A stretch of DNA of 64,000 nucleotides from Rhea pennata (GCF_028389875.1 NC_084682.1:444001-508000), one strand, 5' to 3'; shown: positions 1 through 13,345, counted from the stretch's first letter. Translations and numbers: made by a program. The notes: generated by a model not told the origin, from the sequence alone.

Positions 1-2729
1 GCTGGAGCTATTTCATTTCGCCGAGATGCTCTGCGAGCTGCCTCCTCAACCCAGCAGCCCAGCCATTTCCACAACCTGCAGCTGTCACTTCTCGGCACAT
101 GTCTTACGGCCCATCTGGGCATGACAAACCCAGCTAACCTCCAGCCAACAGGAACAAATGCCTTGCTTGGAGCTGCAAAGACACTCTTGCTGCACACTGT
201 AATAGCAGCAAACCACACGCGCAGCAATAAGCAGCACGTGGCAGTGAATTGGAGAGTGCGCCTTGGAAGAGCCACCACGGGAGCCCGGGATGGCAAAGGC
301 GTACCTGACAGTTCCCCAACACAAATGTATTGCTCTCATCTTTCATGGGAAAGCGTGTATTATGAGCGGAAATGGAAATGTCAATTAACAGCATAAAAAC
401 CATGTACATAGTTACAGGGAGAAAGAGTGTGAAATTCTGGACAAAATAACTTTTTTTTTTCTTTGATCCAGCTAGCTCAAGCAGACAGTTCTGCCTTGCA
501 TCCATGGAAACAGCCTGCACGAGATCTTGTCAGTGTTTTTCACTGGGACTTGTACTTGCATGACCATGTTGTCATCGAATGCTGTGTCATCAGAGTCAAT
601 ATTCACCACTCAAATTACAAGCTCTTCCTCTGGAGACCTCCCAGTGCGTGACCGGACAAGGGCAGCAGGTGGGAAGCCTGCAGCGGTGAGGTGCAGGTAG
701 AGAGTCATGCACAGAGCAGCGGCTGGTGGCTGCTGCGTGCCGCACAGGTCCTGACTCCCTCCAGCCAGGGACGGCCATGGAGGGAGCTTCCAAAGACCAC
801 GTGCTGCTGGCACATGCGGCAGGCAGGAAGGGCCACATCCTTCAGCAGGAACCTTTCCTCCCATTGAATCAGTGCAATTGTTTCAGTCAAAACCATAAAA
901 CAACCCCCTAAATGTTGGAACACTTTGTGGAGACATTCTGAGAAGGAAGCATGTCATTTTGGCTTTTGAATGACATACTGATTTTAAAATGTCCTTGAAT
1001 TTGTAGTTTTAAAAAATAAAGCTAAAGCTGTGAAGAAGAAATGTTTCATTTAAAATATTTTAAATGAATTTAAAAACATTAAAAATGTTTTAAAATGTTA
1101 AACATTTCAAAAAGCAGATCTGAGGCTGCCTGGCGCATTGGGGGCCAGGCTTGGTCGGTGACTGACAGCCCCAGACACAGTGTGAATGGGAGTTTCCATC
1201 TCATGGGAAAGACGGTATTTATAAGGGGGAAATAACATGTATGAAGGTTACAGACAGACAGGTGTGATTTGGAATGATAAACTGGAGTTATGCCTGGGAT
1301 AGGTGACTAAAAAGAGCATACTGTTTCAGGACTAAACAGGACGTGACTGATAGCCTGGGCACGCAGCCTCGGGATCCGAGTGCCGCAGCGCTCCGAAAAG
1401 GAGGAGGCTTGCAGGGGAACAAGGCAAAGGCTGACAAAATTGCTTACAAAAATGTTTCAGAGTTGAGAGGCTGATGTTTTCCAGTGGCAAACCAGTCTAT
1501 TGGGAGATGCTCACCAGGGCCCTGCGTCGCATTTGGGTGCTGTCCAGCAAGCGGGGTTCCCGGCCGGCGTAGCTGCAGCAGTCCCGCTGGACGGGGAAGC
1601 TGCAGCTGCAGAGTACTCTGCCTTCCTGTGGCTGGAGTACGAGACACGGAGAGTGCATCTCATCCCCAGGGTTTCTGCTGGTTGTTCCCAGGTAGCGTGC
1701 CATCATTTGGAGATGAGACAGAGAGAGAATATCTATCCAAAAATCAGTATTCATAAAGAATTTTTCTTTTAATTGGTTCTAGCACAAGATGTGCTCCAGA
1801 CAAACAAAATATGCCTAATGAGGTGCAAGAGAAGAACATCCTGGAAAAAAAAATCTTTCAGACTTTGTTTGCCTTCTCCAGTCTCAGCAGTGCTGACCTT
1901 AGTTTGATGTGGAGCTTTAATTCCATCTCCTGTTCTCCCCTCTCTGCTGCAGCATGACCTAAGAATGATAAAAAGCAATACCTTCCAAACGAGAAGATAA
2001 ATATACCTGACAGGGCCACTCCCTGCCGGGACCCATCGCCCTTTGGGAGCCGTGTCTGCTCCATGGAGTGAGCAAAGAGCCTACGTGGGCAGCACGTCAG
2101 CTCGCCATGGGCATTGCCACTTGCAGACTTGCAGTGTTTGCTGAACCTGGGAAAGGTGCTGGAAGCAGAACCAGCAAAGTGCCACCTAGAAGAAAAGGTC
2201 AATAACACACCTCCTCTCTCCAACCTCTTCCCTCCCACCAAGTCCTTCTTTCATCCCCAGGAAAACGCATCTAGTAAAAACAAGAAGGGTTTCTGTAGGT
2301 CATCTACTGCTAGCTTAAAGCAGCTCACCTAGAGGAAGCCTCAGGCTGCCTCAGCGAGGTGGAATAGCACGGCTATGCCCAGGCTATGAAAGATACTGCT
2401 GAAGAGCTTAGGGCCCTTGTTGGAAAGCCACTGTCTTGGCAGGCAACAACCCACTTGACATTTGCAGCTGGGCTTTGGCTGCCAGGCATATGGCCCACGG
2501 GTAGTGAGGACCAGATCCTGACCCAACAGTGCCACCCCCAGCTCACAGGTGCCTCTTCGTTTCCTTGCACCTGGGCTATGCATCAAAGATTTGTACAAGG
2601 TCATAGCCTGGCAATCTGCATGATTTCCACTGAATTTCTTGCCATGATGATCACAGCTCACTGCAGGCTTTGACATTTGTGCTGTCAAAGATGTCTCCCA
2701 CTGCATTAGGGGCCTAGAGGCATGCCAGA
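1..2729. other. Intergenic, no gene recognised
   Basis: Open frames here are short and overlap on both strands without codon bias or a recognisable domain. The stretch at about 960-1110 is AAAT-rich simple-like sequence. Nothing else stands out. Confidence 0.6.
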
Positions 2730-2918
2730 GGCTAGGGAGTCAGACTCACCCTTGGGATATGGATTCAAAACTCCATTTTAGCACAACTTCTTTGTGTAAC
2801 CTTGGACAAACAAGTTAGCCTCTCAGTTCCCCACCTGTGAAATGGGGACGACAGAAATTTTCCTATCTTGTGGGCTTTGGAGAATGAATACTCTAAAGCT
2901 TCGGCAATGGGCTGGTAC
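2730..2918 (+). repeat. MIR SINE relic, nearly full length
   Basis: The segment runs through GGAGTCAGACT, TGTGTAACCTTGGACAA, AGTTAGCCTCTCAGTT and CACCTGTGAAATGGGGACGA, in the same order as the MIR tRNA-derived and core regions (ggagccagact, tgtgaccttgggcaa, acttaacctctctg, catctgtaaaatggggata). The match is by recall of the consensus. Divergence is considerable, as expected for a pre-mammalian-split SINE. Confidence 0.82.
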
Positions 2919-5900
2919 CTCAGAGCCTGGGGACCGTGACTGCTGATGGCAGGAGATATACCAGAGACTACAGTACAGGAATGTTGTTCATGGTTTGTTG
3001 GTTTGGGTGAGATTTGGTTTGTTTGTTTTTCTTTGTAGAGGGACTTAATTTTTCAGAAGAATGATTTAGCTCTTTTAAATGTGTCTTTCTGGTACAGCAA
3101 TCCTGATGAGGATGCAAGAATCCGGCAAGAAAACTAGACTCCTTTCTGCTTGTCTTATTCATGAAGGCCTGTTTTCTTCCCTTGCTTTATGTCATTGTCT
3201 CATCTTCAATTTAATATTCCAGGTTTATGAGGAATAACAAATCAATACTCTCTTTTTTTGAAAACTGCAGATTAAGTAATTGCTAGTGTCTGCCTGGATG
3301 CTACAATTGTATTAGCTGTCAGCAATAATTAATTTTTAAAGGAAATTGTTCTTGCTGATTTTTTTAAGACTAGACTAGATCCTACCTTTACTGTATATTC
3401 CTCTAGAGAACATTACCCTACTCCCTGCTGGGGCATAGCTCCTGACTGATGAGGTAAGGAACAGGCCCAGCTCGCAGGGAAAATGGGAAGGTGACACATC
3501 TGCACTGCAGCTCCCAGGAGACTCCCATAGCATTTTCAATTTAAAATATGTTACTTTAGCCGCTAGGAAACTGAAAATGCATGCAGAAAACTGAGACAAA
3601 GATATATATCCCTTTGGAAAAAATAACCATCCTCACCAATGTAGGAAAAAAAAAAATCTGCATGGTCCCCTTCTACTGCTTTGCAGACACATTTGCTGTT
3701 GTATTCATATATACTTTGAAGGAAAATCAAACCTCAGCTTTTCTGGCTGGCATACAAATTAATTCTTGTTATAAACCAAACCAAACCCAGCTCTCATAAT
3801 AATTTTTTAGAGAGAATACAGAATAAACAAGTAAGGAAACAACCTCCCCTCTTCTCCTTTTTTTCTCACTAGTGATAAGCATACTGTATTTCTTCAAGTT
3901 TCAGACAGATCAGTTCTGTTCCCTGAAGGTCAAGTGCGAACAGTTGCCCGTACCTTCAGGGCCAGCTCGGAAAGCCTCTGCACCATTCGTTCGACGCGCA
4001 GGAACGTTCAAGGCCGAATTCTCTGCGCTTAACACAGCCTCATCTTTAACGTTCCTGCCAGAACCTCCCCTCTCGGGGTGCACAGAACAGGTCTGCAATA
4101 TAAATCGTCTGTTTAGATAAGCTTTCATCTTGAAGAACGCACTTTAAAAAATCTCTAGCGGGCATACGCATGATGCCTGGCTGTCCTTGCACCCACCGCT
4201 GACACACGGCCACCCCGGGACTCTACGCTGCAGCGTGCAGCAGCGCAGAGCGAGACCAAAGAGTGGCTGCGGGGAAGGGGAAGGAGAAGGAGAGCGCCTC
4301 GTCCAGCTCGCGGTGAGGGGGACTGGGAAGTGCTACTGTACGATTACGCAAACTCAAATTACGCCAGGACACCACTAGCAAAAAGTGTCAAAAACTTTGC
4401 ATGCCTGGGTGTCCCAATTCACTGCAAATCTGCCAACTTTAGAGCTTAGTACAGGATGCTAATGACTCTGGAGCACTGGTACAGCACCAATACGAGCACC
4501 AAGCCAGCAAAATATGTGCAAATTTGTCTAATTTTAAGAACGTGGTGAAGTCCCATTGTGTACAAGCAGTCGAGAGAAGAATACTACCTGATGATTGACT
4601 GTTGTGCTTTAGGAGCTCCCTTAGTTGTTTCAGTGACTTACTCGTTTAAATAATTTCTTAATCTGATAAGCTTTTTCCTCTCCTGTTGCCTCAGGGTTAT
4701 TTCTGCAAAATCATTCTATTTTCTGCTTTCATGAACATATTCCAGTGCTAGCAGCACTGATTTACAATATTGTGCTGAGAATTAATAGGCAATTTTGCAA
4801 TGATCTCTTCTGTAGTTGGTGTCCTTTCCTATCAAGGTTAGGGCTTCTGAAGGTTGAGCTTTTGATTTGCAGCTCTGAAATAGGTGGGAGAGGTTAGGGG
4901 CAGTGCATGGGGGAAGATGTGGTTTTAGCCTCCGGTTCCTGCCTGTTTCTCTGTAGGTGCTTTTTCGATACTTTTGCCCTCCCTGACCTTTTTCTGCTTT
5001 CAGCCACATCTCCGCAATGCTCCCCAGGAGGGGAGAGGGTGTCAGCTGGGTTGCCAGGTGCATTTCCTCAGGCTGGTAAATGCTTTTCACCTGCTGGCAT
5101 GGACATGTGGGCAACCACCCACGAGGCCTGAGGACTCCATTGGTGGTGGCTGCAAAGTTCATTTCCACATTAAAGCTGTGATAGCCATAAAGGCTATAAA
5201 AAAGGCATAGGAGGGAAATACTTGCTGAAGACTGCAAGTTCTGGTTTTGTTGCAGTTTTTGTGTGTTCATTAGGATGCTGTATCAATCCCACCAGAAGAA
5301 ACCCTGGCTGTTTGTGATGGCACGGGTCTAGGCCTCTGGTAGAGAGGGAGCAAGGTGAGCACGGGTAAATCTATTCTGGGCTATAGAAAATATAATAAAG
5401 GCAACTTGGGTTCGGTTTGTTTTTATGCAAGCTCCTGGCAGCCTGCCCTTCCACTCAAGCTTCCAGAAGGACAGGCTGGTGAATCTTGCAAACATGGGGT
5501 ATGGGTATGTAAGTGTCAGGTGGTTATGTTGGTGATGACTTAGTATGACTGTGCTAGGGGTGGCTTTCTCTCTCCTGCACAATCTTCACCACAGTCCTTG
5601 GAGACGCTAAGACTCCAAATATTCCCCCATGCTCTAGTGGGAGACCTGCTCTATGGCAATGTGGGATGGCAAACAAAATAGGGTTGGTGGATTTTTTTTT
5701 GTGAAAGCATGATGTGGTTACGATCATGTTAGGACTTTGAGGGGTGCACAGAGTAACTATGAATCAGGCTGTTCTGTGCACGTATGATAAAGCCAGTTGG
5801 ACACATTCCTTCTCGTCAAAATGTTTTGCGATGAAAGTAGAGTTTAGGCAAAGTATAATTTGGGGGAGGGGGAAGGAGACTAAAATTGTGCTGTCATGAC

Positions 5901-8224
5901 CTATTGTTTAAAAGCACTTTGAAACATAGCATTCAAACAATCTGGCAGAATTTTTTCAATAAATCTTGGGTATGGCAGTTATGTTTTCTAAACCATGCTG
6001 GAAAAAGGTTTACTGTGTTTATAGCAGAGACTGGAAGATTGATTCTCGCTTGGAAAATCTGCCAGATCTCTTGATTTAGAGAGCTGATGGCTGGTGGAGT
6101 GCTTAGACTTGATTTATATCAAGTTTTGTTTCTTTCTTTCTTGCTCCCCCCGCCTGTGTCTTGTATGATAATATGAGCTACTCTTAATTATTATTTTTGT
6201 TTGTTTAATGAACATTGTTTTCCTTGGATGCTTTGAATAGTAAAGTCAAAACTCTCGTCTAATACCTGCTTATGTGGATTAATTTGATTAAATTTCACTT
6301 GCATACGATTTATATGAAGTCATTTGACTTTACAGTGAGGCTACCCTCACTTTCCCGTTCTGCAGGTGGAGGCACTATTTCAAAAATATCAGTCTTTCTC
6401 GAGGACCTCAACTGGAGTTATCCAAGTGGTTTAAGCTCCTCAGTGCTTCATCTCAAAGCACTTTAGACCTGTTCCTGGGCTGGCGTGTGACTTGGGGTGG
6501 GTGCTGGTGGGGGCATCCCGGTCCCTGTCCTGTGCAGTGCAGAAGGTCTCCAGCAGCGAGCATGAGCCCCGCAGCTCACTGCCCTGCTTTGGGCTGCCCA
6601 GCCAAGCAAGTAGAAAGGTCTCCTGGGGGTGTCTGCAAATAAACCACAGCCTTGGTCTGTGCCATGGGGCTGTTAATCCCTCTCGGGAACTCTTAATTTG
6701 CTTGAATAACTCAAAGCAGAGGCAAGCCAGCAAAGAAAATGAACTCGTCAGAGGCAAAAAACACTTAAAAGCATAATTGATGCCCTATCGTTATCACTAC
6801 AGCAAGCATCTTATATCACCAAAGTAATACATGACACTTCCATATTACAACCAATCCCATATCATTAATTATGCTATGAGAAACTTCCTTTGTGTTCTAC
6901 TTCCTGGCCCCAGACAGGCTTTGGTGTAGCTAGACAGCTACAGTATTGTCCCCATGCAGAACCTTTCCACCCAAAGTTATGACTATTTGCGCACCCGGTG
7001 TGTCCTTTTGTCTTCCCCCCTTTTGCTTTGAAGTGATCTTATTAATTACTGAGATGCATTAGTTTTGAAAATTGATTCACCAAATCAAATGATCAGTTAT
7101 CACTTGCTACCTGGATATTTTTTTAAATGTTCTCTTGCGTAATACTAGTAATTCCTAGTATTTATGGGGTGGATGCTCATGGGGATTTGGGCAGTTCCCC
7201 CTGCACGAGTCTAAACTGAGACAAGTACAAAGCAATGATATTATAAGGGAGAAGAGGAGGGGGAGCAGGATGAAAGAGCAGCTGCAGTAAGAGATTGGGG
7301 GCGGGGGTTGTATGTTTTGGATTTCCCCTCCTCTCCCCCCCCCCCCCCCAATCCTGCAGAGGGATGTTTTGTGAATGAAAAGACCCAAAGTTTGAGATGC
7401 AGTTTGGGGTAAACCACATCACCCTGAACCCTGCAGTGCTGCCTGGCATCGCTTCCTAAACTCTGTACCGTTGCACCAAGGTATTTGTGCAAGGCAGCTT
7501 ATCATTGCCGTGTGGGAAACTCTCCTGATCCAGCTCCAGTCCCATGGATGTTTAAATCCAAGCTTTTTATCTAAAGCATGAGCAGATGATGCTTATTCCC
7601 CTTGTGGAAAGATCTTTGTGGCCCAGGGAGCTCTGTAATAGATCGTCTTGAAGAGGGTTTGATAACACCAGTGGAGCTTTAAAAGTCAGGTTAAATAAGT
7701 ATTTTCTGGGTCTAGTCGTGGAAAGGAAGATGGATTATAGATCTTCTGAGATTCCCCTGACTACTGGTAGTGTTTTTGCAGACTCTGGACAAAGTCTAGA
7801 GCAATCTGATAAGCCTGGTCACAAACATGTGCATGTGAAATGTTTAAAAAAAGGTTCTCCACCAGATGCCTATTAGATTTTAATACTGATATTTTTTATT
7901 TTGAATAAATTGCTTTGTTTTTCAGTTGAAATATCATGTAGCTGAGTATTAGCAGTCCAAGTCAGTAGTAGCTGAATGTGCACAATTTTGACCTATTTAC
8001 ATTGATACTGAATTGCAGGTACAGCATTAAGCGGATTTAAAAAAAAAAATCTCTTTATAGGTATCTAGTATTGATGAAAAGGTCATCATGCATTTACAGT
8101 GAAGTCTGCTTCGGTGCAGTGAGGTTGGATCAGGACCAATGTAGTACTTGAGTCTCTGGGGTTTGAGTGGGAATCAGGTTTTGCATCGCAGTAACACCAA
8201 CCTGCTGCACAGCGATGAATTTCA
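2919..8224. other. Intergenic, AT-rich, no gene recognised
   Basis: No open frame here shows a domain or a plausible exon boundary set. The only distinct item is a polypyrimidine block with C15 near 7340. A weakly GC-richer stretch lies at about 4180-4320. Confidence 0.6.
7335..7349 (+). repeat. C15 mononucleotide tract
   Basis: Fifteen C residues follow CCTCCTCT and precede AATCC. Upstream, about 7245-7320 is G/A-rich, so the area has marked strand asymmetry. Confidence 0.95.
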
Positions 8225-8400
8225 CCCTTATTACTTCATGCAGTTCTCAGTTAATTAGAAGACATCTAGATTTATCTCTTATTAAATCATTAGTGCTCTT
8301 TTAACAATAAATTGATACATAATTAACACAGGCAATCTTATTAAATCCATATTAGAGAGCTTATTTGAGACAATTGAAATCCTTAATTGAAGGTGTTACT
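8225..8400. promoter_or_regulatory. Candidate conserved noncoding element, AT-rich with homeodomain-like cores
   Basis: The block contains TTAATTAG (8251-8258), TAATTAA (8320-8326), repeated TTATTAAAT, and CAATTGAAAT, without simple-repeat structure. This composition is typical of developmental enhancers. It is inferred from motif texture only; conservation cannot be seen from one sequence. Confidence 0.25.
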
Positions 8401-8514
8401 AAGTGCCTCTCGCTCTCGCAACAGTAATTGTAGTTCCTTGCTCAACGCGTTAGGCTTGCGGAGGATAACGCCCACCTGGGTGTTCCCAGGTCGGTGCATA
8501 GATATGAGCGAACA

Positions 8515-8610
8515 ACCTGCCCGAATCTCTTCCTCGGCTATGCGCACGGCCGCGGCAGTGGTGGGCACTCCGTGGGGCTGCGGGCGCTGCGGAAGGGCTC
8601 GGTGGGGAAG
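8515..8610. other. CpG-rich islet
   Basis: A short GC-rich stretch (GCGCACGGCCGCGGCAG near 8541) within AT-rich DNA. Confidence 0.5.
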
Positions 8611-8969
8611 TTAAACTCTCGCTAAATCCTCGTGGTTAAATCAATGTTCAAGCCTCTGCTTACAAGCAGGAGAGAGTTCTGGCTGCAGCGGCTCCTCTCC
8701 CATCTCCCAGTTTAGACCTTAGCTAGATGCCCAAGACCAGAGGTCTTGGTGTCGTCTCTGCTCTAAGCACTTTGCTTCCCTCTTCTCTCTTGTATCTGAG
8801 TTTGCCTCACTCCGTCTTCGTTACGCCAACAGCAATTCTGACTTGGCCAACCTTGTGCCGGCTCAAACCCTCTTTTTGTTTTTTCTAAACCAGCTTTTTC
8901 CTATCTCTCTAAGCTTTGGAGCAACCACTGCTGAGAACAGCGTGGATCCCAGCTGGTCTTGTCATATCT

Positions 8970-9195
8970 CCCCTTTCCCGGCTCCGCTGCTTTTGCAAAA
9001 CGGGGCAAAGCGCCATAGCCCGGAGGCAGCGGCACATGCCGGCAGCTCGGGGCATGCGGCGGCGGAGCCCGGGGCACCCGTGGGAACGGGCGTCTGGCGG
9101 CGCTGGAGCACGGGCGCCACAGCACTGCGGCGTGCGCCTGGGGCGGGACCTGCGGCAGGACGGCCTCGGCACGGTCTGCGGGGATGTCGGAAAAA
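8970..9195. other. CpG-rich islet
   Basis: Dense CpG across roughly 220 bases. Open frames exist in all directions; none has a recognisable domain. An A9-T15-like stretch follows at about 9249-9275. Confidence 0.6.
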
Positions 9196-9812
9196 CTGCG
9201 AAGGTCCAAGGTTGCTTCTGTGTTTTGCTCTGTATTCCTTACTGCAAGTAAAAAAAAAATATTTTTTTTTTTTTTTGGAGGGGGGAGGAAGATACAGCTG
9301 CTTCCACTGTCCTTTTTTCATCATCTTCCCCCTGATGAATACATTCAGATTATGTGCCAGAAATAAAAATCAGCCATCACACTCCTGATAGTAGAGGTCA
9401 AGATAACATCTGCCTTTCCTACTCTGTTCTGCACTTACCACTGTAATAATCACGCACAGGAAACATCTGCTCTGGAAACAACTTCAGCAGTAAGAAGCCC
9501 AGCTCTGAGTCAGAGCATCCCGTGGTAACTTGTCATTATGGCCATTTATTTCTCCCTTGCTGCAGCAAGCCACGCTATCCTTGAAACTTCACTGCTGGAG
9601 CTGTTCACTACTCTGCAAGACGGCGAGAAAGTCCCAGCCCGCAGGGCGTCTGCCGATCTGGGGCTCGGGGGAGCAGTGAGCGACCGGGGAGGCCAGGAAA
9701 GGCAGGATGCTCGTCCTCCCAGCATGCCGGGCCTGCAAGGGGCTGTCTGCAGGTGGAAACCAGTACCCTGCCTCAGGAATGGGCCAAGTAGGGTGGTGGT
9801 TTGTCACAAGAG

Positions 9813-9885
9813 CATGTGTGTATGTATTTGCATATATAGGTATGTATATATACACACATGTACATACATATGTGCATATATGTAA
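9813..9885 (+). repeat. TG/TA imperfect microsatellite
   Basis: Alternating TGTG, TATG, CATATA, TACACACATG and TACATACATATG units. It is almost purely alternating purine-pyrimidine. Confidence 0.85.
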
Positions 9886-10148
9886 AATGCAGATCTCTAG
9901 GATTCACACTTCAGTAATACTTGCTTGTGGCTACAGTAAATGGCATCTTCTAGACCCAAATTAAAATGCTGCCTGTACTGTTCTTGAGAGTATGCCATGC
10001 ATAAGATGTGCACTTTGGCTGGAGGACTAAACTCTTAGATATTCATGCAACTCTAATTGCAAGCAAAAATAATGTAGATTTCCCCTGTGGGTTGTGAGCG
10101 TGAATTGTGGAAGCTAATCTCCAGTCAGGCTGCAAGAAAGTCTAAAAG

Positions 10149-10168
10149 TGTGTGTGTGGGGGGGGGGG
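10149..10168 (+). repeat. (TG)n followed by G11
   Basis: A short TG repeat runs directly into eleven G residues at 10158-10168. Confidence 0.9.
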
Positions 10169-10309
10169 AACATTTCCTTTAAATGAGGAACAGGTGAACC
10201 TTCAGCTGCCACTCAGGTGGTATTTCAGTGTGACCCCTTTTGTACGGTTCACTAAAGAGCAATTTATTTTTCATTATTCTTTCCCATGTGCTTCTGTAAC
10301 TCCTGATCA

Positions 10310-10465
10310 CAGGGGGGCCGCGCGGGAAGGGGCCGCTGCCCTGGCGGGGCTGTGCGCGAGGCTGTGCGCGGTGCCGGTGGTGCCAGCCACGTGCTGCCGG
10401 GCTGGCACCGCGGCGAGCGAGTCTGCAGGAGCGCTGGGTGGCAGGTCGCAGCGCTGCTCGCGGGC
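10310..10465. other. CpG-rich islet
   Basis: GC-rich with dense CpG (GGGGCCGCGCGGGAAGGGG near 10315). It lies directly upstream of the AT-rich block at 10475-10545. Confidence 0.55.
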
Positions 10466-10474
10466 AGCGCACGA

Positions 10475-10545
10475 GGCAGATGAAGATACATGTGCTAATG
10501 AGCTATGAATTATTCATCTGGAGCAGCTGAATTAGCACTGGCTCT
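10475..10545. promoter_or_regulatory. Candidate conserved element between two CpG islets
   Basis: The block carries GCTAATGAGC, GAATTATTCAT and E-boxes CATCTG and CAGCTG within 70 bases, between CpG-rich stretches. The arrangement resembles an enhancer core; there is no direct proof. Confidence 0.25.
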
Positions 10546-10689
10546 CCAGTGGGCTGCGGGAGGCAGGAGCCCGTCAGCCGTGCCCCACGGAAACCCAGCA
10601 CACGTTTTTCTCTTTCCTTTCACTTGCTGTTTGCTTCGGCTCAGGGTGAGAACGTGAAATTTCTGCTCCTCCTGGAGCCTCGTCTCGTT

Positions 10690-10885
10690 GAGCCCAGCCA
10701 CGTCCTGTGGCCGCCCTCCATCCGCGCGCTGTGGCGTGAGGGCATCTCCCCAGCTTCCCGGGGCGCCGTGCTGCCGTGGGCCGGCGGAGCGCTCGGGGCG
10801 GAGAGGGGAGCAGCCCTGACCTGCGGCCGGGGGCCGGGGGAGGCTCGCGCGCGCCTGAACTGCGGCCAAGGGGAACGACTCCGTG
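10690..10885. other. CpG-rich islet
   Basis: GC-rich with many CpG, including GCTCGCGCGCGCCTG near 10843. No coding signature is visible. Confidence 0.55.
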
Positions 10886-12649
10886 AACCTTGAGACGGAT
10901 CGTTTAAATCATCTTCGTGTTTTTCCCAGGCTTTTATTCCCCGTTTCCTAGTGGACCAATATGGAGAGCTACGTAGTAGTGACTATCTGCTGTAATCAGG
11001 GTCAGCACCCCGTTTTGCTAGGTGCTTTCGTGATGTGTATTTTATCTCGGGGGCAGCCAGACCTGTGGCCAGCAAAACTCTGCACATCTTTATGTACGGG
11101 TATTCCCGTATTAATGTACTCAAAACTAAGCACATGTGTAAATGTTTCTGGTTGTTCTTTTTTTTTCTCCCCTCTGAGTTGGACCTAAGATGGAACTTTT
11201 CAGATATTCTTTTTCTCCCTCCCTATTAGAGCAACTTTTTTCTTTCCTTTCTGAAGAAGGACTGATTTTGATAGTCCTTTCTCTGGCAACTCAGCAGCCC
11301 ACAATTTGTGGAGCTTGTCATTTTCCCTTGGGGTATGTTGATCAGCAGTGGAAAAATTATGCAATTGCAGAAGAAGCCCAAAGACCAAATTATTTTGTGT
11401 ACAAATTGCATCGATGGACCTTGTGAGATAACAAGTGGGATCCTTTATTAACATGCCATTCTTCCTATAAATACAAGCATTTTTAGCGTAATTAGAATCA
11501 GAGTAGAGACAAACAAGGATTCAACCTAATGAGAAAAAAGGCATCTAAAAAAAGCAGAACAGACAGTTCTCTCAGTGGTGTCTCACTCTTTCCTTCTATT
11601 GACTATGGAGGAAGCCCAGGCAATAAAAATAAGCTAAATACATTAATTTATGGGTAACTTTGTGAGATAAATTCCATTTAATGGACTAGCATGTGGGTTT
11701 GTATAACTTGTGTTTTCCCAGACTTCTATACACGTTTGTTCTCATCATGGCTATGATGATGTGGTAGGTTCAAAAACAGGTGATGTTGCATTGAAGAATG
11801 AATTCTTTTAATCTTTCCTTTGGATCCTGGTCATGGTTAAGAGTGATGAGGAGAAATGACTCTCGCTTCTGTGCCTGATGTTAAGACAGAATTTCTTCCA
11901 AGGGAAGGTTCGCCTGCCTTGTCCGTCACGCTGGCTCTCAGTCCTGTCGCAGCCAGGACAGTGCTTTTAGCCGGAGCTAAAATCCCTTGGCACTTGGAGG
12001 GAGGAAAAAAACAACGCCGCTCCCATTTTTTCACTTGCATTTGTCAACTTGTTGATCAACCATTCGCATCCCACTTTGGGAATGAATGGGATCCTGCTGC
12101 TTCCCAAGGCAGTGCTTCCCAAACTGGTAAAGGCAATGATTAGCTTTCCCAGAGAGGGAAGGCTTTTGGCTACACTTTTCTGTTCCAATGCTGTAGATCT
12201 TGCTGCATGATTATTGATTTTTTTTAAACAGTTACTAAACTGCTACATTTACTGACTCATTCAGTCTTTTATCATATCCAATAGCACCAAGTACACTTTG
12301 GAAATAACATCTTTTCCACTCCTTCACAGCTTCTGCAAATCAAATTTATTTTTGTCACTGAAAATGTCAGGAGAATTCAGCCAAAACAAAGGTTTCCCCT
12401 TATCCTATTGCAATAGCAGGCGCAGGCCGAGGTTTTCAAAAGGCAGTTAAAAGTCACGCTGCAGAATTCATCACCAGAAACTAAGTGTCCTGGTGTTATA
12501 AAAAGCGTGGAGTGCCCAGTAACTCCCTCTGATTTAAGCCTGCGGTTGTCTGAGACATATGCAGCCGTCTCCTCTGTAAACTCGAGGCGTGCTAGGGCTT
12601 ACTGCAAGACAGACTAAGAGTGAAAACAGATATTCTCAGCTGTAGCTTT
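10886..12649. other. Intergenic, no gene recognised
   Basis: Ordinary AT-rich DNA with short open frames only. I see no splice-bounded exon candidate and no clear repeat. Confidence 0.55.
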
Positions 12650-12772
12650 CTCTAAGTGCCTTGTAAAGGAGTCAAGCATTGGTGTTGCAGAAAAGCAGAT
12701 GCACAGAGAGGGAAGATGACTTTGCTCAAAGTCAACCTCTAGATCAATGACAGAAGGAGGAACAGACCTAGT
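12650..12772 (-). repeat. MIR SINE relic, antisense
   Basis: The plus strand reads CTCTAAGTGCCTTGTAAAGG, then GCACAGAGAGGGAAG, GACTTTGCTCAAAGTCA and GACAGAAGGAGGAACAGACC. These follow the reverse complement of the MIR core and tRNA-related part (gcacagagaggttaagt, aacttgcccaaggtca, ggcagagccgggattcgaacc). Confidence 0.68.
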
Positions 12773-13094
12773 GAGTGAGTATCTCCATGGGAAAACCGTC
12801 TCCCTTACTATCAACCAAGTACATCCTCTTAAGGCATAAAATTAACGTTAGTGGAGCCACGTGAGGACATGGTTTGGTCCTAGAATTATCCTGTTGCCTC
12901 ACCAGGAATATACAGTGTCATTTGATCACAACTGCTGGCATCTTTGAAGTCCGAGGAGAGAGAAGATCTGTAAGAATATGTGAGAACAGGAAGATCCTCT
13001 TCTCAGTGATGCTTGTGAAAGCCCTTTACCTGGCTGGGACTTTTTTCTGGCCTTGCTCACGTTCCCAGAAGTTCCTCTGCTCCCTTGGTGGAGC

Positions 13095-13345
13095 GTGGTT
13101 TGGGTCCCAGGGCCAGCGTGGCCCGCAGGGGCCTCGCAGCTGTGCTCAGAGGAGGACAGCAGAGCGAACCGGGCTGCGCGGCGGAGCGCGTTCGGCTGGG
13201 GCCGCGCACGGCACGCCGCACGGCGCGGGGTTCGCTCCCAGGCGCGGGGTCGGCCTCGCCGCTCCCGACCGGCCGCCCGCGGTGGGCGCCTCGGCACCGC
13301 TGATCGGCCCCCGGGGCTCCGACCGGGCAGGGCGACTTGTCGTCC
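13095..13345. other. CpG-rich islet with sharp edges
   Basis: I count about 31 CpG in 13141-13320, against about one in 13381-13560. No known exon is present; open frames are composition-driven. Confidence 0.65.
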
